The position numbers and the translations under genes were made by a program. A stretch of DNA of 64,000 bases from Phenylobacterium deserti (GTDB lineage Bacteria > Pseudomonadota > Alphaproteobacteria > Caulobacterales > Caulobacteraceae). The stretch is from the NCBI RefSeq assembly GCF_003254705.1, contig NZ_QFYR01000003.1:62001-126000 (forward strand), given 5' to 3'. The notes beneath the pieces are model-generated. The model was not told the origin of the DNA. It ran no database searches and saw nothing but the letters and a program-made list of their open reading frames with translations. This document shows, piece by piece, positions 29,529 through 37,410 of this stretch. Position 1 is the first letter of the stretch; every line of letters starts with the position of its first letter.

Positions 29529-29733
29529 GCGCGCCGTCCGCTTCATGCCGCTCGACGATCTCCGCCCCGACGCTGGCGGCGAAGTGGGGCACGTCGATCC
29601 GAGCCAGCGGATCGTCCGCCATCAGCCGCACGCACGCGCCGGCCGGAGCGTCCTCCAGCGCACGGCGCAGGCGCAGGGTTGGGACGGGGCAGCGGTGCCC
29701 GCGGGCGTCGACCAGGATCTCTTCAGCGGCCAT
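29503..29733 (-). CDS. TusA-family sulfur carrier protein
   Basis: A 76-residue TusA/SirA-like protein with the sulfur-accepting CPxP motif (CPVP, residues 15-18) in VDARGHRCPVPTLRLR. Such proteins carry persulfide sulfur for tRNA 2-thiouridine, molybdopterin or sulfur metabolism. It stands alone, convergent with the YihY gene, and its 3' end overlaps that gene. Confidence 0.88.
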   Translation of the reverse strand: MAAEEILVDARGHRCPVPTLRLRRALEDAPAGACVRLMADDPLARIDVPHFAASVGAEIVERHEADGALTFVVRKP

Positions 29734-29812
29734 GCGGCGCCATACGACAGGCAGGCTGGGAACCCAAGCTTGGCATTGCAGGTTCTGGCCCAGCTAGGGA
29801 AGGGAAGGGTGC

Positions 29813-31252
29813 ATGGCTCAGCCGGGGGAGGCTTTCACGACCGATGTTCCGGCCAGGCTCGATCGCCTGCCGTTCAGCCGCTTCCACTGGCTCGTCGTCG
29901 CCGCCCTCGGCGTGACCTGGATCCTCGACGGACTGGAAGTCACCCTTGTCGGCAGCCTCGCGCCGGCGATCTCCGGCACGGCGGGCTTGCGGCTCACTGA
30001 GGCGCAGATCGGCCTTGCCGGCAGCGCCTATGTGCTGGGCGCCGTGGTGGGCGCGCTGCTGTTCGGGCGGCTGACAGACCGGTTCGGTCGGCGCAAGCTC
30101 TTCACCATCACCGTGCTGGTCTATGGCGCCGCCACGGTGGCGTCCGGCTTCTCCTGGGATCTTTGGTCCTTTCTGCTGTTCCGCTTCCTGACGGGCGCCG
30201 GAATCGGCGGCGAGTACGGGGCGATCAACTCGGCGATCCAGGAGCTCGTGCCGGCGCGCCGGCGCGGCTACACGGACCTGGCGGTCAACGGCACCTTCTG
30301 GGTGGGCGCGGCGCTCGGCGCTCTGGGCTCCGTGGTGGTGCTCGATCCTAACATCATTCCACAGGCCTGGGGCTGGCGGCTGGCTTTCGTAGTCGGCGGC
30401 CTGCTGGCCATCATCGTGGTGTTCCTGCGCCGCTTCGTTCCGGAGAGCCCCCGCTGGCTGATGACCCACGGGCGGCCGGAGGAAGCCGAGCGCGTGGTGC
30501 GCGAAATCGAACGCGGCATCGAACGTCACTGCGCCTTGCCTGCCCTGTTCGAACCCTTGCCGAAGGTGAAGCTGATCAGCCGCCGCGGCGCGTCGTGGTC
30601 GGAGGTGTTCGTCAGCCTGGCCCTGACGCATCCAAAGCGGACGACGCTGGGACTGGTCCTGATGGCGGCGCAGGCTTTCTGCTACAACGCCATCTTCTTC
30701 ACCTACGCCCTGATGCTGACGCGCTTCTACGGGATCGCGCCGCAGAACGTCGGCTGGTTCATCCTGCCGTTCGCCCTTGGCAACTTCGCCGGCCCGCTCG
30801 TGCTTGGCCGCTTCTTCGACAGCATCGGCCGCAAGCGGATGATCGCCGCCACCTATGCGGCCTCCGGCATTCTGCTCTGCCTGACGGGCTGGCTGTTCGC
30901 CCAGAACCTGCTGACCGCCCAGACCCAGACGCTGGCCTGGACCGTGATCTTCTTCTTCGCCTCGGCGGCGGCCAGCGCGGCCTACCTGACCGTCGGGGAG
31001 CTCTTCCCGCTGGAGACGCGGGCGGTGACCATCTCGCTGTTCTACGCCATCGGTACCCTGCTGGGCGGGGTGGCCGGTCCGGCGCTTTTCGGAGCCCTGG
31101 TGCAATCGGGAGAGCGGAGCCAGATCTTCGCCGGCTACCTGCTGGGGGGCGGCCTGATGCTGGCCGCTGCGGGGGTGGCGCTTGTGTTTGGCGTCAAGGC
31201 CGAGCGGCGCCCGCTGGAGATGGTGGCCCGGCCGCTGTCCATGGCTGACTAG
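29813..31252 (+). CDS. MFS transporter, sugar/metabolite:proton symporter type
   Basis: A 479-residue major facilitator with 12 predicted membrane segments. Signature loops are GRLTDRFGRRK (motif A, after TM2), the PESPRWLMTHGRPEEAE segment after TM6, and a second motif-A-like GRFFDSIGRKRMIAA in the C-half. The SPRWL loop places it in the sugar porter/metabolite:H+ symporter group; the substrate is not readable. The ATG at 29813 follows GGGAAGGGAAGGG. A GC-rich hairpin with a flanking A-run follows its stop. Confidence 0.85.
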   Translation: MAQPGEAFTTDVPARLDRLPFSRFHWLVVAALGVTWILDGLEVTLVGSLAPAISGTAGLRLTEAQIGLAGSAYVLGAVVGALLFGRLTDRFGRRKLFTITVLVYGAATVASGFSWDLWSFLLFRFLTGAGIGGEYGAINSAIQELVPARRRGYTDLAVNGTFWVGAALGALGSVVVLDPNIIPQAWGWRLAFVVGGLLAIIVVFLRRFVPESPRWLMTHGRPEEAERVVREIERGIERHCALPALFEPLPKVKLISRRGASWSEVFVSLALTHPKRTTLGLVLMAAQAFCYNAIFFTYALMLTRFYGIAPQNVGWFILPFALGNFAGPLVLGRFFDSIGRKRMIAATYAASGILLCLTGWLFAQNLLTAQTQTLAWTVIFFFASAAASAAYLTVGELFPLETRAVTISLFYAIGTLLGGVAGPALFGALVQSGERSQIFAGYLLGGGLMLAAAGVALVFGVKAERRPLEMVARPLSMAD

Positions 31253-31266
31253 CCAGAAACGAAAAC

Positions 31267-31288
31267 GGGCCGGTCTTGCGACCGGCCC
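31267..31288. terminator. Intrinsic-type hairpin between convergent genes
   Basis: GGGCCGGTC and GACCGGCCC form a perfect 9-bp stem with loop TTGC. An A-run (GAAACGAAAAC) on its left would read as a U-tract for the minus-strand lipoprotein transcript, so it mainly looks like that gene's terminator. Confidence 0.65.
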
Positions 31289-31315
31289 GCCATTCCTGTC
31301 AGCGTCTGAGACGGC

Positions 31316-31756
31316 TTAGCCGCCCGCGCCACCGCCCGCGCCGCCAGCTCCGCCCGAGGTGCCTGCGCCGCCGGTCGTGCCGGTCGCGCCCGTAGAGCCG
31401 GTGGTGCCAGTCGTGCCGGTGGTCCCCGTCGAGCCCGTGGTTCCGGTCGTACCGCCCGTGCCCATGGTGCCGGTGGAGCCGCCGGTGCCGGCCGCGCCGG
31501 TGCCGGACATGTCGCCGGTGGTGCCGGTCGCGCCCGTGGAGCCCATGGTGCCGGCCGCGCCGGTGCCCGTGGCGTCAGCGCCGGTGCCGGTCATGGCGCC
31601 GCCCGCGGTGCCCGTGGTGTCGGTCGCCGCGCCCGTGGTGGCCGCGGTGTCGGTGGCGGTCGTGTCAGCGCCGCGGTTGCAGGCGACGAGCAGGCTGGAT
31701 GCAGCCAGGGCGGATGCGCTGACGAGCAGCGCAGAGCGCCAGGTCTTGGTGATCAT
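31316..31756 (-). CDS. Gly/Thr-repeat lipoprotein
   Basis: A 146-residue lipoprotein. The signal sequence ends in LLVAC (Cys near residue 25), and the rest is almost only Gly, Thr, Ala, Ser and Met, built of imperfect repeats such as [11 protein letters not shown], ending in a Gly-rich tail. It should be an extended, disordered envelope protein. The start at 31756 has GGGAGA upstream. An EcfG-like promoter (31814-31838) precedes it, with the same spacing as at 6966. The opposite strand has an open frame of Val-Pro repeats, which is only a mirror of the repeats. Confidence 0.8.
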   Translation of the reverse strand: MITKTWRSALLVSASALAASSLLVACNRGADTTATDTAATTGAATDTTGTAGGAMTGTGADATGTGAAGTMGSTGATGTTGDMSGTGAAGTGGSTGTMGTGGTTGTTGSTGTTGTTGTTGSTGATGTTGGAGTSGGAGGAGGGAGG

Positions 31757-31813
31757 GAAGGTCTCCCTCGAGGTCTGTCTTCGCGCCTGCGTTGCGTCAG
31801 GCGTCGGATCGCT

Positions 31814-31838
31814 AACCGGTGCGGGAGATCGCGGTTCC
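31814..31838 (-). promoter_or_regulatory. EcfG-type promoter candidate
   Basis: On the minus strand GGAAC (31838-31834) is followed after 17 bases by GTT (31816-31814), in the context CCGGTTAG. It shares both the spacing and the eight bases CCGGTTAG with the site at 6966-6990. The predicted start near 31808 gives a leader of about 50 bases. Confidence 0.6.
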
Positions 31839-31901
31839 GAAAATGTGATCGGCTGAAACAGAGCAGCCGCCAGACCGATCAAAGGATCGGATTTCGGCCG
31901 C

Positions 31902-32159
31902 TTAGCCGGCGCGCCGGACCGGCGCGTGCCGCCGCTCGGCCTTCAGGTACGCCCAACCTTCGCGGGTCAGCACGAAGGCGTGCGGCGAACCATGCCAGCC
32001 ATTGGCCTGCGCGGCCATGCCGGCCCGCTGCAGAAGCCTTCGTCCGCAGAGCCGCAGGCACAGGGCGACAGTTGTGGGATCGCGATCCACGAGCGGGGCT
32101 TCCAGCGCCGCCTGCAGGATGCTGCGTTCTTCGGGGCCGATGTCGTGTGGATCGTACAT
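31902..32159 (-). CDS. Hypothetical protein, winged-helix-like
   Basis: An 85-residue protein starting [15 protein letters not shown]. The helices and the C-terminal [14 protein letters not shown] look like the last part of a small winged-helix or ArsR-like domain (LTREG is common there), but no family is certain. A GCAAC-N17-GTT sequence lies just upstream, one base from an EcfG promoter. Confidence 0.6.
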   Translation of the reverse strand: MYDPHDIGPEERSILQAALEAPLVDRDPTTVALCLRLCGRRLLQRAGMAAQANGWHGSPHAFVLTREGWAYLKAERRHAPVRRAG

Positions 32160-32265
32160 GTCATCTCAACGCCGGACCCGGCCGCCCGTTGCGGATGTCA
32201 AGCCCTTTCTTTCAGGCCGCGCATGGGGAATGGTCCGCGACTCGTAAATCCCCAAGGAGCGTCCC

Positions 32266-33375
32266 ATGAAGACCCGCGCCGCCGTCGCCTTCGAGGCCAA
32301 GAAGCCGCTGGAGATTGTCGAGGTGGACCTTGAGGGACCCCGCGCCGGCGAGGTGCTCGTGGAGATCAAGGCGACGGGGATCTGCCACACCGACGCCTAC
32401 ACCCTGGAAGGCTTCGACAGCGAAGGGATCTTCCCTTCGATCCTCGGGCACGAAGGCGCGGGCGTGGTGGTGGAAGTGGGGCCGGGCGTGACCAGCGTCG
32501 CCGTGGGCGATCACGTCATCCCGCTCTACACGCCCGAGTGCCGGCAGTGCAAAAGCTGCCTTTCGCGCAAGACCAACCTCTGCACGGCGATCCGGGCCAC
32601 CCAGGGCAAGGGCCTGATGCCGGACGGCACCAGCCGCTTCAGCTACAAGGGCCAGCCCATCTACCACTACATGGGCTGCTCGACCTTTTCGAACTACACG
32701 GTTCTGCCCGAGATTGCGGTGGCCAAGATCCGAAAGGACGCGCCCTTCGACACCGCCTGCTACGTGGGTTGCGGCGTCACCACGGGCGTCGGCGCCGTGG
32801 TCAACACGGCGCATGTGGAGCCGGGCGCCAACTGCATTGTCTTCGGCCTGGGCGGGATCGGCCTGAACGTCATCCAAGGCCTGAAGCTTGTGGGCGCGAA
32901 CATGATCGTCGGCGTCGACATTAACCCGGACCGCGAAGAGTGGGGCCGCCGCTTCGGCATGACTCACTTCGTCAACCCCAAGGCCATCGATGGCGACATC
33001 GTCCAGCACCTGGTCGCCCTGACGGACGGCGGCGCGGACTACACCTTCGACGCCACCGGCAACACGACGGTGATGCGCCAAGCGCTGGAGGCCTGCCATC
33101 GGGGCTGGGGCGAAAGCGTCATCATTGGGGTGGCCGAGGCGGGCAAGGAGATCGCCACGCGGCCCTTCCAGCTGGTCACCGGTCGAGTGTGGCGCGGCAC
33201 GGCTTTCGGCGGCGCCCGCGGACGCACCGACACGCCCAAGATCGTCGACTGGTACATGGACGGGAAGATCGAGATCGACCCGATGATCACCCACCGCCTG
33301 CCTCTGGAGCGCATCAACGAAGCGTTCGACCTGATGCACAAGGGCGAGAGCATCCGCTCAGTGGTCATCTACTGA
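32266..33375 (+). CDS. frmA: S-(hydroxymethyl)glutathione dehydrogenase (class III alcohol dehydrogenase)
   Basis: A 369-residue zinc alcohol dehydrogenase that oxidises the formaldehyde-glutathione adduct to S-formylglutathione. Catalytic zinc ligands are in TGICHTD (Cys) and GHEGAG (His), and the structural zinc cysteines are in [28 protein letters not shown] binds NAD. Its stop shares a base with the start of the hydrolase (TGATG), so the detoxification pair is translationally coupled. It could also reduce S-nitrosoglutathione. Confidence 0.95.
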   Translation: MKTRAAVAFEAKKPLEIVEVDLEGPRAGEVLVEIKATGICHTDAYTLEGFDSEGIFPSILGHEGAGVVVEVGPGVTSVAVGDHVIPLYTPECRQCKSCLSRKTNLCTAIRATQGKGLMPDGTSRFSYKGQPIYHYMGCSTFSNYTVLPEIAVAKIRKDAPFDTACYVGCGVTTGVGAVVNTAHVEPGANCIVFGLGGIGLNVIQGLKLVGANMIVGVDINPDREEWGRRFGMTHFVNPKAIDGDIVQHLVALTDGGADYTFDATGNTTVMRQALEACHRGWGESVIIGVAEAGKEIATRPFQLVTGRVWRGTAFGGARGRTDTPKIVDWYMDGKIEIDPMITHRLPLERINEAFDLMHKGESIRSVVIY

Positions 33376-34211
33376 TGGAGACCCTCTCCACCACCAAGGC
33401 CTTCGGCGGGACGCAAGGCGTCTATCGCCACGCCAGCCGCGAGACCGGCACGGACATGGTCTTCAGCGTGTTCGTGCCGCCGCAGGCGGAGCAGGGGCCT
33501 CGTCCCGTGATCTGGTACCTGTCCGGGCTGACCTGCACCCATGCCAATGTCACGGAAAAAGGACAGTTCCAGCGCGTCTGCGCAGAGCTCGGCCTGATCT
33601 TTGTCGCCCCCGACACCAGCCCGCGTGGCCCTGGCGTGCCGGACGATCCCGAGGGCGCCTATGACTTTGGCCTGGGCGCTGGCTTCTACTTGGACGCCAC
33701 CCAGCCCCCCTTCGCCGCCAACTACCGGATGGAGAGCTATGTCACCGAGGAGCTGCCGGCGCTGGTTGCCGAGCAATTTCCCGCCGACATGACGCGCCAG
33801 GCGATCACCGGGCACTCCATGGGCGGACATGGCGCTCTTACTCTGGCGCTCAAGAACCCTGGCCGCTGGAGCAGCGTGTCGGCCTTTGCGCCTATCGCCT
33901 CCGCCACCCGTTGCGTGTGGGGGGAGAAGGCGCTGTCGGGCTATCTAGGCGCCGACTATCAGGCGTGGCGCCGCCACGACGCCACCACCCTCCTGGAAGA
34001 CGGGGCGCGGGTGGATGAGATCTTGGTGGACCAGGGCGACGCCGACCAGTTCATGGCGGGCCAGCTGAAGCCGGAGCTGCTCCGAGAGGCGTGCGAGAAG
34101 GCGGGCGTGCCGCTCACCTTGCGCCTGCAGCCGGGCTACGATCACAGCTACTACTTCGTCTCGACCTTCATGGAAGATCACCTGCGCTGGCACGCCGAGC
34201 GTCTGGGCTAA
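33375..34211 (+). CDS. fghA: S-formylglutathione hydrolase
   Basis: A 278-residue esterase-D-type hydrolase that releases formate and glutathione. The nucleophile serine is in GHSMGGHGA near residue 151, the acid in DQGDADQF and the histidine in GYDHSYYF near the C-terminus. The ATG at 33375 overlaps the stop of frmA. The 3' end overlaps the convergent haemoglobin gene by four bases. Confidence 0.94.
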   Translation: METLSTTKAFGGTQGVYRHASRETGTDMVFSVFVPPQAEQGPRPVIWYLSGLTCTHANVTEKGQFQRVCAELGLIFVAPDTSPRGPGVPDDPEGAYDFGLGAGFYLDATQPPFAANYRMESYVTEELPALVAEQFPADMTRQAITGHSMGGHGALTLALKNPGRWSSVSAFAPIASATRCVWGEKALSGYLGADYQAWRRHDATTLLEDGARVDEILVDQGDADQFMAGQLKPELLREACEKAGVPLTLRLQPGYDHSYYFVSTFMEDHLRWHAERLG

Positions 34212-34615
34212 GGCTGGGGCGCCTCGTCCTCCGGGCGGAAGAACAGGCCGAGCTTGAAGCTCTCGGCGATCCGTTCCGCCCGGCGGATGAACTCGTCGGC
34301 GACGGCGGGCGCGAACACCTCGCGCGCGCTCTGCCGCCAAAGGCCCAGCCAGGTGTCGAACATCTCCGGCCGGATCGGCTGGCGCGCGTGGGCGGCCATG
34401 GGACTGCCGCGAAAGCGGCCGTCACGCAGCACCACCATGCTCCAGAAGTCGGTCAGATGTTCGAGGTGGTGCTCCCAGTCGTCCACCGCCGCCTCGAACA
34501 CCGGGCCGATGTGCGGATCCAACCGCGCCTTCCCGTAGAAGGTGCGGACCAGCTGCCCGATGCTTTCACGGCTTAAGCCTTCGGCGGGCTGGGCGATCAG
34601 GTTCGCGGAGCGCAT
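34208..34615 (-). CDS. Group III truncated haemoglobin
   Basis: A 135-residue globin of the short 2-on-2 type. The HLEHLTDFWSMVVL helix, GSPMAAHARQPI (containing the likely haem-ligand histidine) and MFDTWLGLW are typical of group III truncated haemoglobins, which bind oxygen or nitric oxide and may protect from nitrosative stress. The chosen ATG at 34615 gives family length; the frame upstream overlaps the next gene. Its position beside the FrmA/FghA pair, which also handles nitrosoglutathione, is suggestive. Confidence 0.85.
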   Translation of the reverse strand: MRSANLIAQPAEGLSRESIGQLVRTFYGKARLDPHIGPVFEAAVDDWEHHLEHLTDFWSMVVLRDGRFRGSPMAAHARQPIRPEMFDTWLGLWRQSAREVFAPAVADEFIRRAERIAESFKLGLFFRPEDEAPQP

Positions 34616-34632
34616 GACCGCAATATAGGCGA

Positions 34633-36120
34633 TCAGAGCCGGCGCTTTAGAGCGATCCGCACCGCGCGCGCTTCGTCCTTGCGCCGGTTCACGCCCGTGG
34701 GCGCGCCGTCCGCCCGAGAGCCGGCGAACTGCACCTCGGTGACCGTGCGAGCGCCGCCCAACATGTTGTCCAGCTCCAGGCTCACCCGCACGGGGCCTGC
34801 GCCATAGGTGAGGGCGCCGCCCAGGCCCGCCGTCGAGGACAAGGTGGTCACCTGAGCCATCTGGAAGATGCTCTGCGGGCCGCTCGCCTGGGCAGTCAGC
34901 CGCCAGCTGAGATCCCGCCCATAGACGTCTCCCGCCAGCTTCAGCTGCGCCTGGTAGGGCGACTCGCCAGAAACTGACCGCTGAAGGCCAGTGAAGGGAT
35001 CGGCCACCTCGCTCCATTGCCAGACGAACTGGCCCGACAGGCTCGCGCCTTGCAGGCCCATCGGCTCCAGGGGCGTGGAAAGATTGATGTCGAGCTTGCG
35101 CTTCTCGGCTTCGCCAGCGCTCACCGGCGCCTCGCCGCCGCCGACCGGCCCGAGCTCGGTGATGCTGTTCAGGCGCCAGTTCAGGAGCCCAGCCGCCACG
35201 CTCATGCCTAGAGGCAGCTTCTGCTCGTAGCGCACCGCGTACCGCCAGCCTTGATCTGGCTCAAGCGTCGGCCCGGCGGCCGAGCCGCCCAACTGCGCAT
35301 AGCTGGCGAACTGGGACGGGTTCAGCGGCGAGACGGCTTCCTCGGCGGCCAGCCGCCACTTGCCGTTGGTCCAGGGCGTGATGGTGACCGCCACCTGCGG
35401 CGTCACATAGGCGTTCTCCGCCTCGGCCTCGCCGGCGCCCCGCCACGCCACCCCCAGGCTCTGAACCGATTGGCCGGCTTCCACCGTCACTTTCGGTGCG
35501 GGCTTCCAGGTGAAGCCGGCGAACAGCCGGCGAACCTCGGTCCAGAGCGCCGTCGCCGGGGCGTCCGAAGCGTCGACGCTCTGGCTTTCCAGCAAGGTCT
35601 TGGTCGCTTCGCCGCCGACGCGAACTTCCAAGTTCTGGGCCGGCTTGGTCGCCGCATTCAAACGGACGAACTGAGCCTGGTCGGTGACCATCCGGTCGTC
35701 GGCGCCGTTAGCCAGCGGGCTTCCATAATGCAGGGTCTGGCGGGCACGATCGCCCGCATCCAGAGTGACCTTCGCGTCCGGCCTGGGCGCCCAGACCGCG
35801 CCCAGCTCAACCTCGTCGCCAGTCCACTCCGCCGGGCGGTTCACCGCCGACCACGCTTCAGCGGCCGGGACCAGTCCGCCGCCGCCGCGCTCCATGGCCG
35901 CCTTGAGCGAGGCATCCACGGGGCCGAGCTTCAGGCCTACCTGAGCCCGACCACCCAGGGTCGCCGGCGCCGTGTAGGCGTCCACGGCCACCTGGGCGAG
36001 CTCGTTGTGCATGAGAACCTGCTGGGCGTCGGCAGCGCTCGACGCGAGCGCCAGCGCCCCGCCCCAGCCTAAAGCCGCGGCGGTCAGTCCAGATCGCGAT
36101 GATCCGCGGCTGATCCCCAT
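34633..36120 (-). CDS. Outer-membrane beta-barrel protein without a plug domain
   Basis: A 495-residue exported protein. The start at 36120 has GGGGA five bases upstream and gives an N-terminal signal (AAALGWGGALALASSAADAQ). The rest is made of alternating amphipathic strands with frequent aromatic/charged turns (e.g. RLFAGFTWKPAPKVTVEAGQ) and ends with strand-like ARAVRIALKRRL. This looks like the barrel of a TonB-dependent receptor, but the N-terminal plug and TonB box are missing. It might be a TonB-like barrel of unknown function or a structural outer-membrane protein. Confidence 0.65.
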   Translation of the reverse strand: MGISRGSSRSGLTAAALGWGGALALASSAADAQQVLMHNELAQVAVDAYTAPATLGGRAQVGLKLGPVDASLKAAMERGGGGLVPAAEAWSAVNRPAEWTGDEVELGAVWAPRPDAKVTLDAGDRARQTLHYGSPLANGADDRMVTDQAQFVRLNAATKPAQNLEVRVGGEATKTLLESQSVDASDAPATALWTEVRRLFAGFTWKPAPKVTVEAGQSVQSLGVAWRGAGEAEAENAYVTPQVAVTITPWTNGKWRLAAEEAVSPLNPSQFASYAQLGGSAAGPTLEPDQGWRYAVRYEQKLPLGMSVAAGLLNWRLNSITELGPVGGGEAPVSAGEAEKRKLDINLSTPLEPMGLQGASLSGQFVWQWSEVADPFTGLQRSVSGESPYQAQLKLAGDVYGRDLSWRLTAQASGPQSIFQMAQVTTLSSTAGLGGALTYGAGPVRVSLELDNMLGGARTVTEVQFAGSRADGAPTGVNRRKDEARAVRIALKRRL

Positions 36121-36281
36121 CGTCCCCAACTGTCGCCGGCTCGAAAGCCCGCTTTGTCCTAGCACAGTTCACCCGGAGGGCGAGGGCATTGGCCCGTCGA
36201 GGGTTACCGAAAGATGAAGTTGCCACATGGGGGAGCAATCCGGACGGCGGCGCACTACATGGTGGGGCAGGGAGTGACTCG

Positions 36282-37292
36282 ATGAACCAACCTTTCAAGA
36301 AAGCCGCCTTGCTGACCGCCGCCATGGCGGTGTTTTCCTTTGGCGCTCTGGACGCGGCCGATGCGCGTCCGCGCGGCGGTTTCGGCAGCCGCGGCGCGCG
36401 CACCTGGCAGGCTCCGCCGGCGACCCGAACGGCGCCGACGCAAGCTGCGCCGATCGAACGGTCCATGGCCGCGCGGCCTCCCGGCGCGCAGCAGCCTGGC
36501 GCGCAACAGCCCGGCGCACGGGCGCAGACCGCCGGCCAGCCCGGCGCGGTTCAGCCTCAGCGCCGCGGCGGCATGATGGGCGGCATCCTGGGCGGCCTGC
36601 TTGTGGGCGGCCTCCTGGGCGCGATGCTCGGGAACGGTTTCGGCGCAGGCGCAGGCGCCTTGTTCGCCACCCTGATCCAGATCGGCGTCGTGGTGCTGGG
36701 CGTGATGTTGCTGATGCGGCTGTTCCGTCGCCGCCAGCAGCAGCAGCCCGCCATGGCCGGTCAGGGCGCGTCTCCCTTCGCCAATCGCTTTGAGGCTCCC
36801 GACAGCCACTCGGGTGCGCGCCCCGCCAGCACCGGCGGCTTCGGCGGATTTGGCGGCGCGAGCACGGCCGTGCCCCCCAGCCCGGTGGAGATCGCCGTCA
36901 CCAACACCGACCGCGACGCCTTCGAGCGCCTGTTGAACGAGGTGCAGACCGCCTACGGCCGGGCCGACTTCGGCGCCCTGCGCGAACGGACCACGCCTGA
37001 AGTCATGGGCTACTTGGCCGAACAGCTGAGCGAGAACGCCACCAAAGGGCGTCGCAACGAGCTCTCCGGCATCCGTCTGGTGCAGGCCGACGTGGCCGAA
37101 GCCTGGCGCGAAGGCGAGGTGGAGTACGCCAGCGCGGCCCTTCAGTATGAGATTATCGACGTGACCCGCGACATCCAGACGGGCACGGTGGTCGAAGGCG
37201 ACGCCTATAACCCGCAGCTGGTCACCGAGATCTGGACCTTCACCCGTCGCCCGGGCGAGGACTGGAAGCTCTCGGCGCTGCAGGACGCTTGA
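36282..37292 (+). CDS. Tim44-like domain membrane protein
   Basis: A 336-residue protein with an N-terminal signal or membrane segment (residues 5-27), an Ala/Pro/Gln/Arg-rich low-complexity stretch, a Gly-rich hydrophobic region (GGMMGGILGGLLVGGLLGAM near 95), and a second membrane segment (IQIGVVVLGVMLLMRLF). The C-terminal 130 residues form a Tim44-like domain (FERLLNEVQTAYGRADFGAL...EIWTFTRR). Bacterial members are inner-membrane anchored with unknown roles. The ATG at 36282 has GGGAG nine bases upstream. A strong terminator follows at 37322. Confidence 0.82.
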   Translation: MNQPFKKAALLTAAMAVFSFGALDAADARPRGGFGSRGARTWQAPPATRTAPTQAAPIERSMAARPPGAQQPGAQQPGARAQTAGQPGAVQPQRRGGMMGGILGGLLVGGLLGAMLGNGFGAGAGALFATLIQIGVVVLGVMLLMRLFRRRQQQQPAMAGQGASPFANRFEAPDSHSGARPASTGGFGGFGGASTAVPPSPVEIAVTNTDRDAFERLLNEVQTAYGRADFGALRERTTPEVMGYLAEQLSENATKGRRNELSGIRLVQADVAEAWREGEVEYASAALQYEIIDVTRDIQTGTVVEGDAYNPQLVTEIWTFTRRPGEDWKLSALQDA

Positions 37293-37321
37293 GGCTTTTT
37301 CTGTTAGGATCAGTGATCGAT

Positions 37322-37351
37322 GAGCCCGGCCGCGAGGCCGGGCTCGCTTTT
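37322..37351 (+). terminator. Rho-independent terminator
   Basis: GAGCCCGGCC-GCGA-GGCCGGGCTC forms a perfect 10-bp stem, followed by GCTTTTAT. It ends the Tim44-domain transcript, 30 bases after its stop codon. Confidence 0.9.
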
Positions 37352-37410
37352 ATGGGGCGGCCTTAGATCCAAGGCGCCCCGCCCGCGTTTCGGGCGAACA
37401 AGGACCTTTG

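Noticed and set aside
29759-29784. GGAAC...GTT before the MFS gene as an EcfG promoter
   Set aside because: The spacer is 18 bases, one more than in the three accepted sites, and the gene gives no hint of stress control.
31359-31856. Val-Pro-rich frame on the plus strand, and a possible CRISPR-like repeat array
   Set aside because: It is the mirror image of the Gly-Thr repeat lipoprotein. The repeats are short, imperfect and without spacers, so not a CRISPR.
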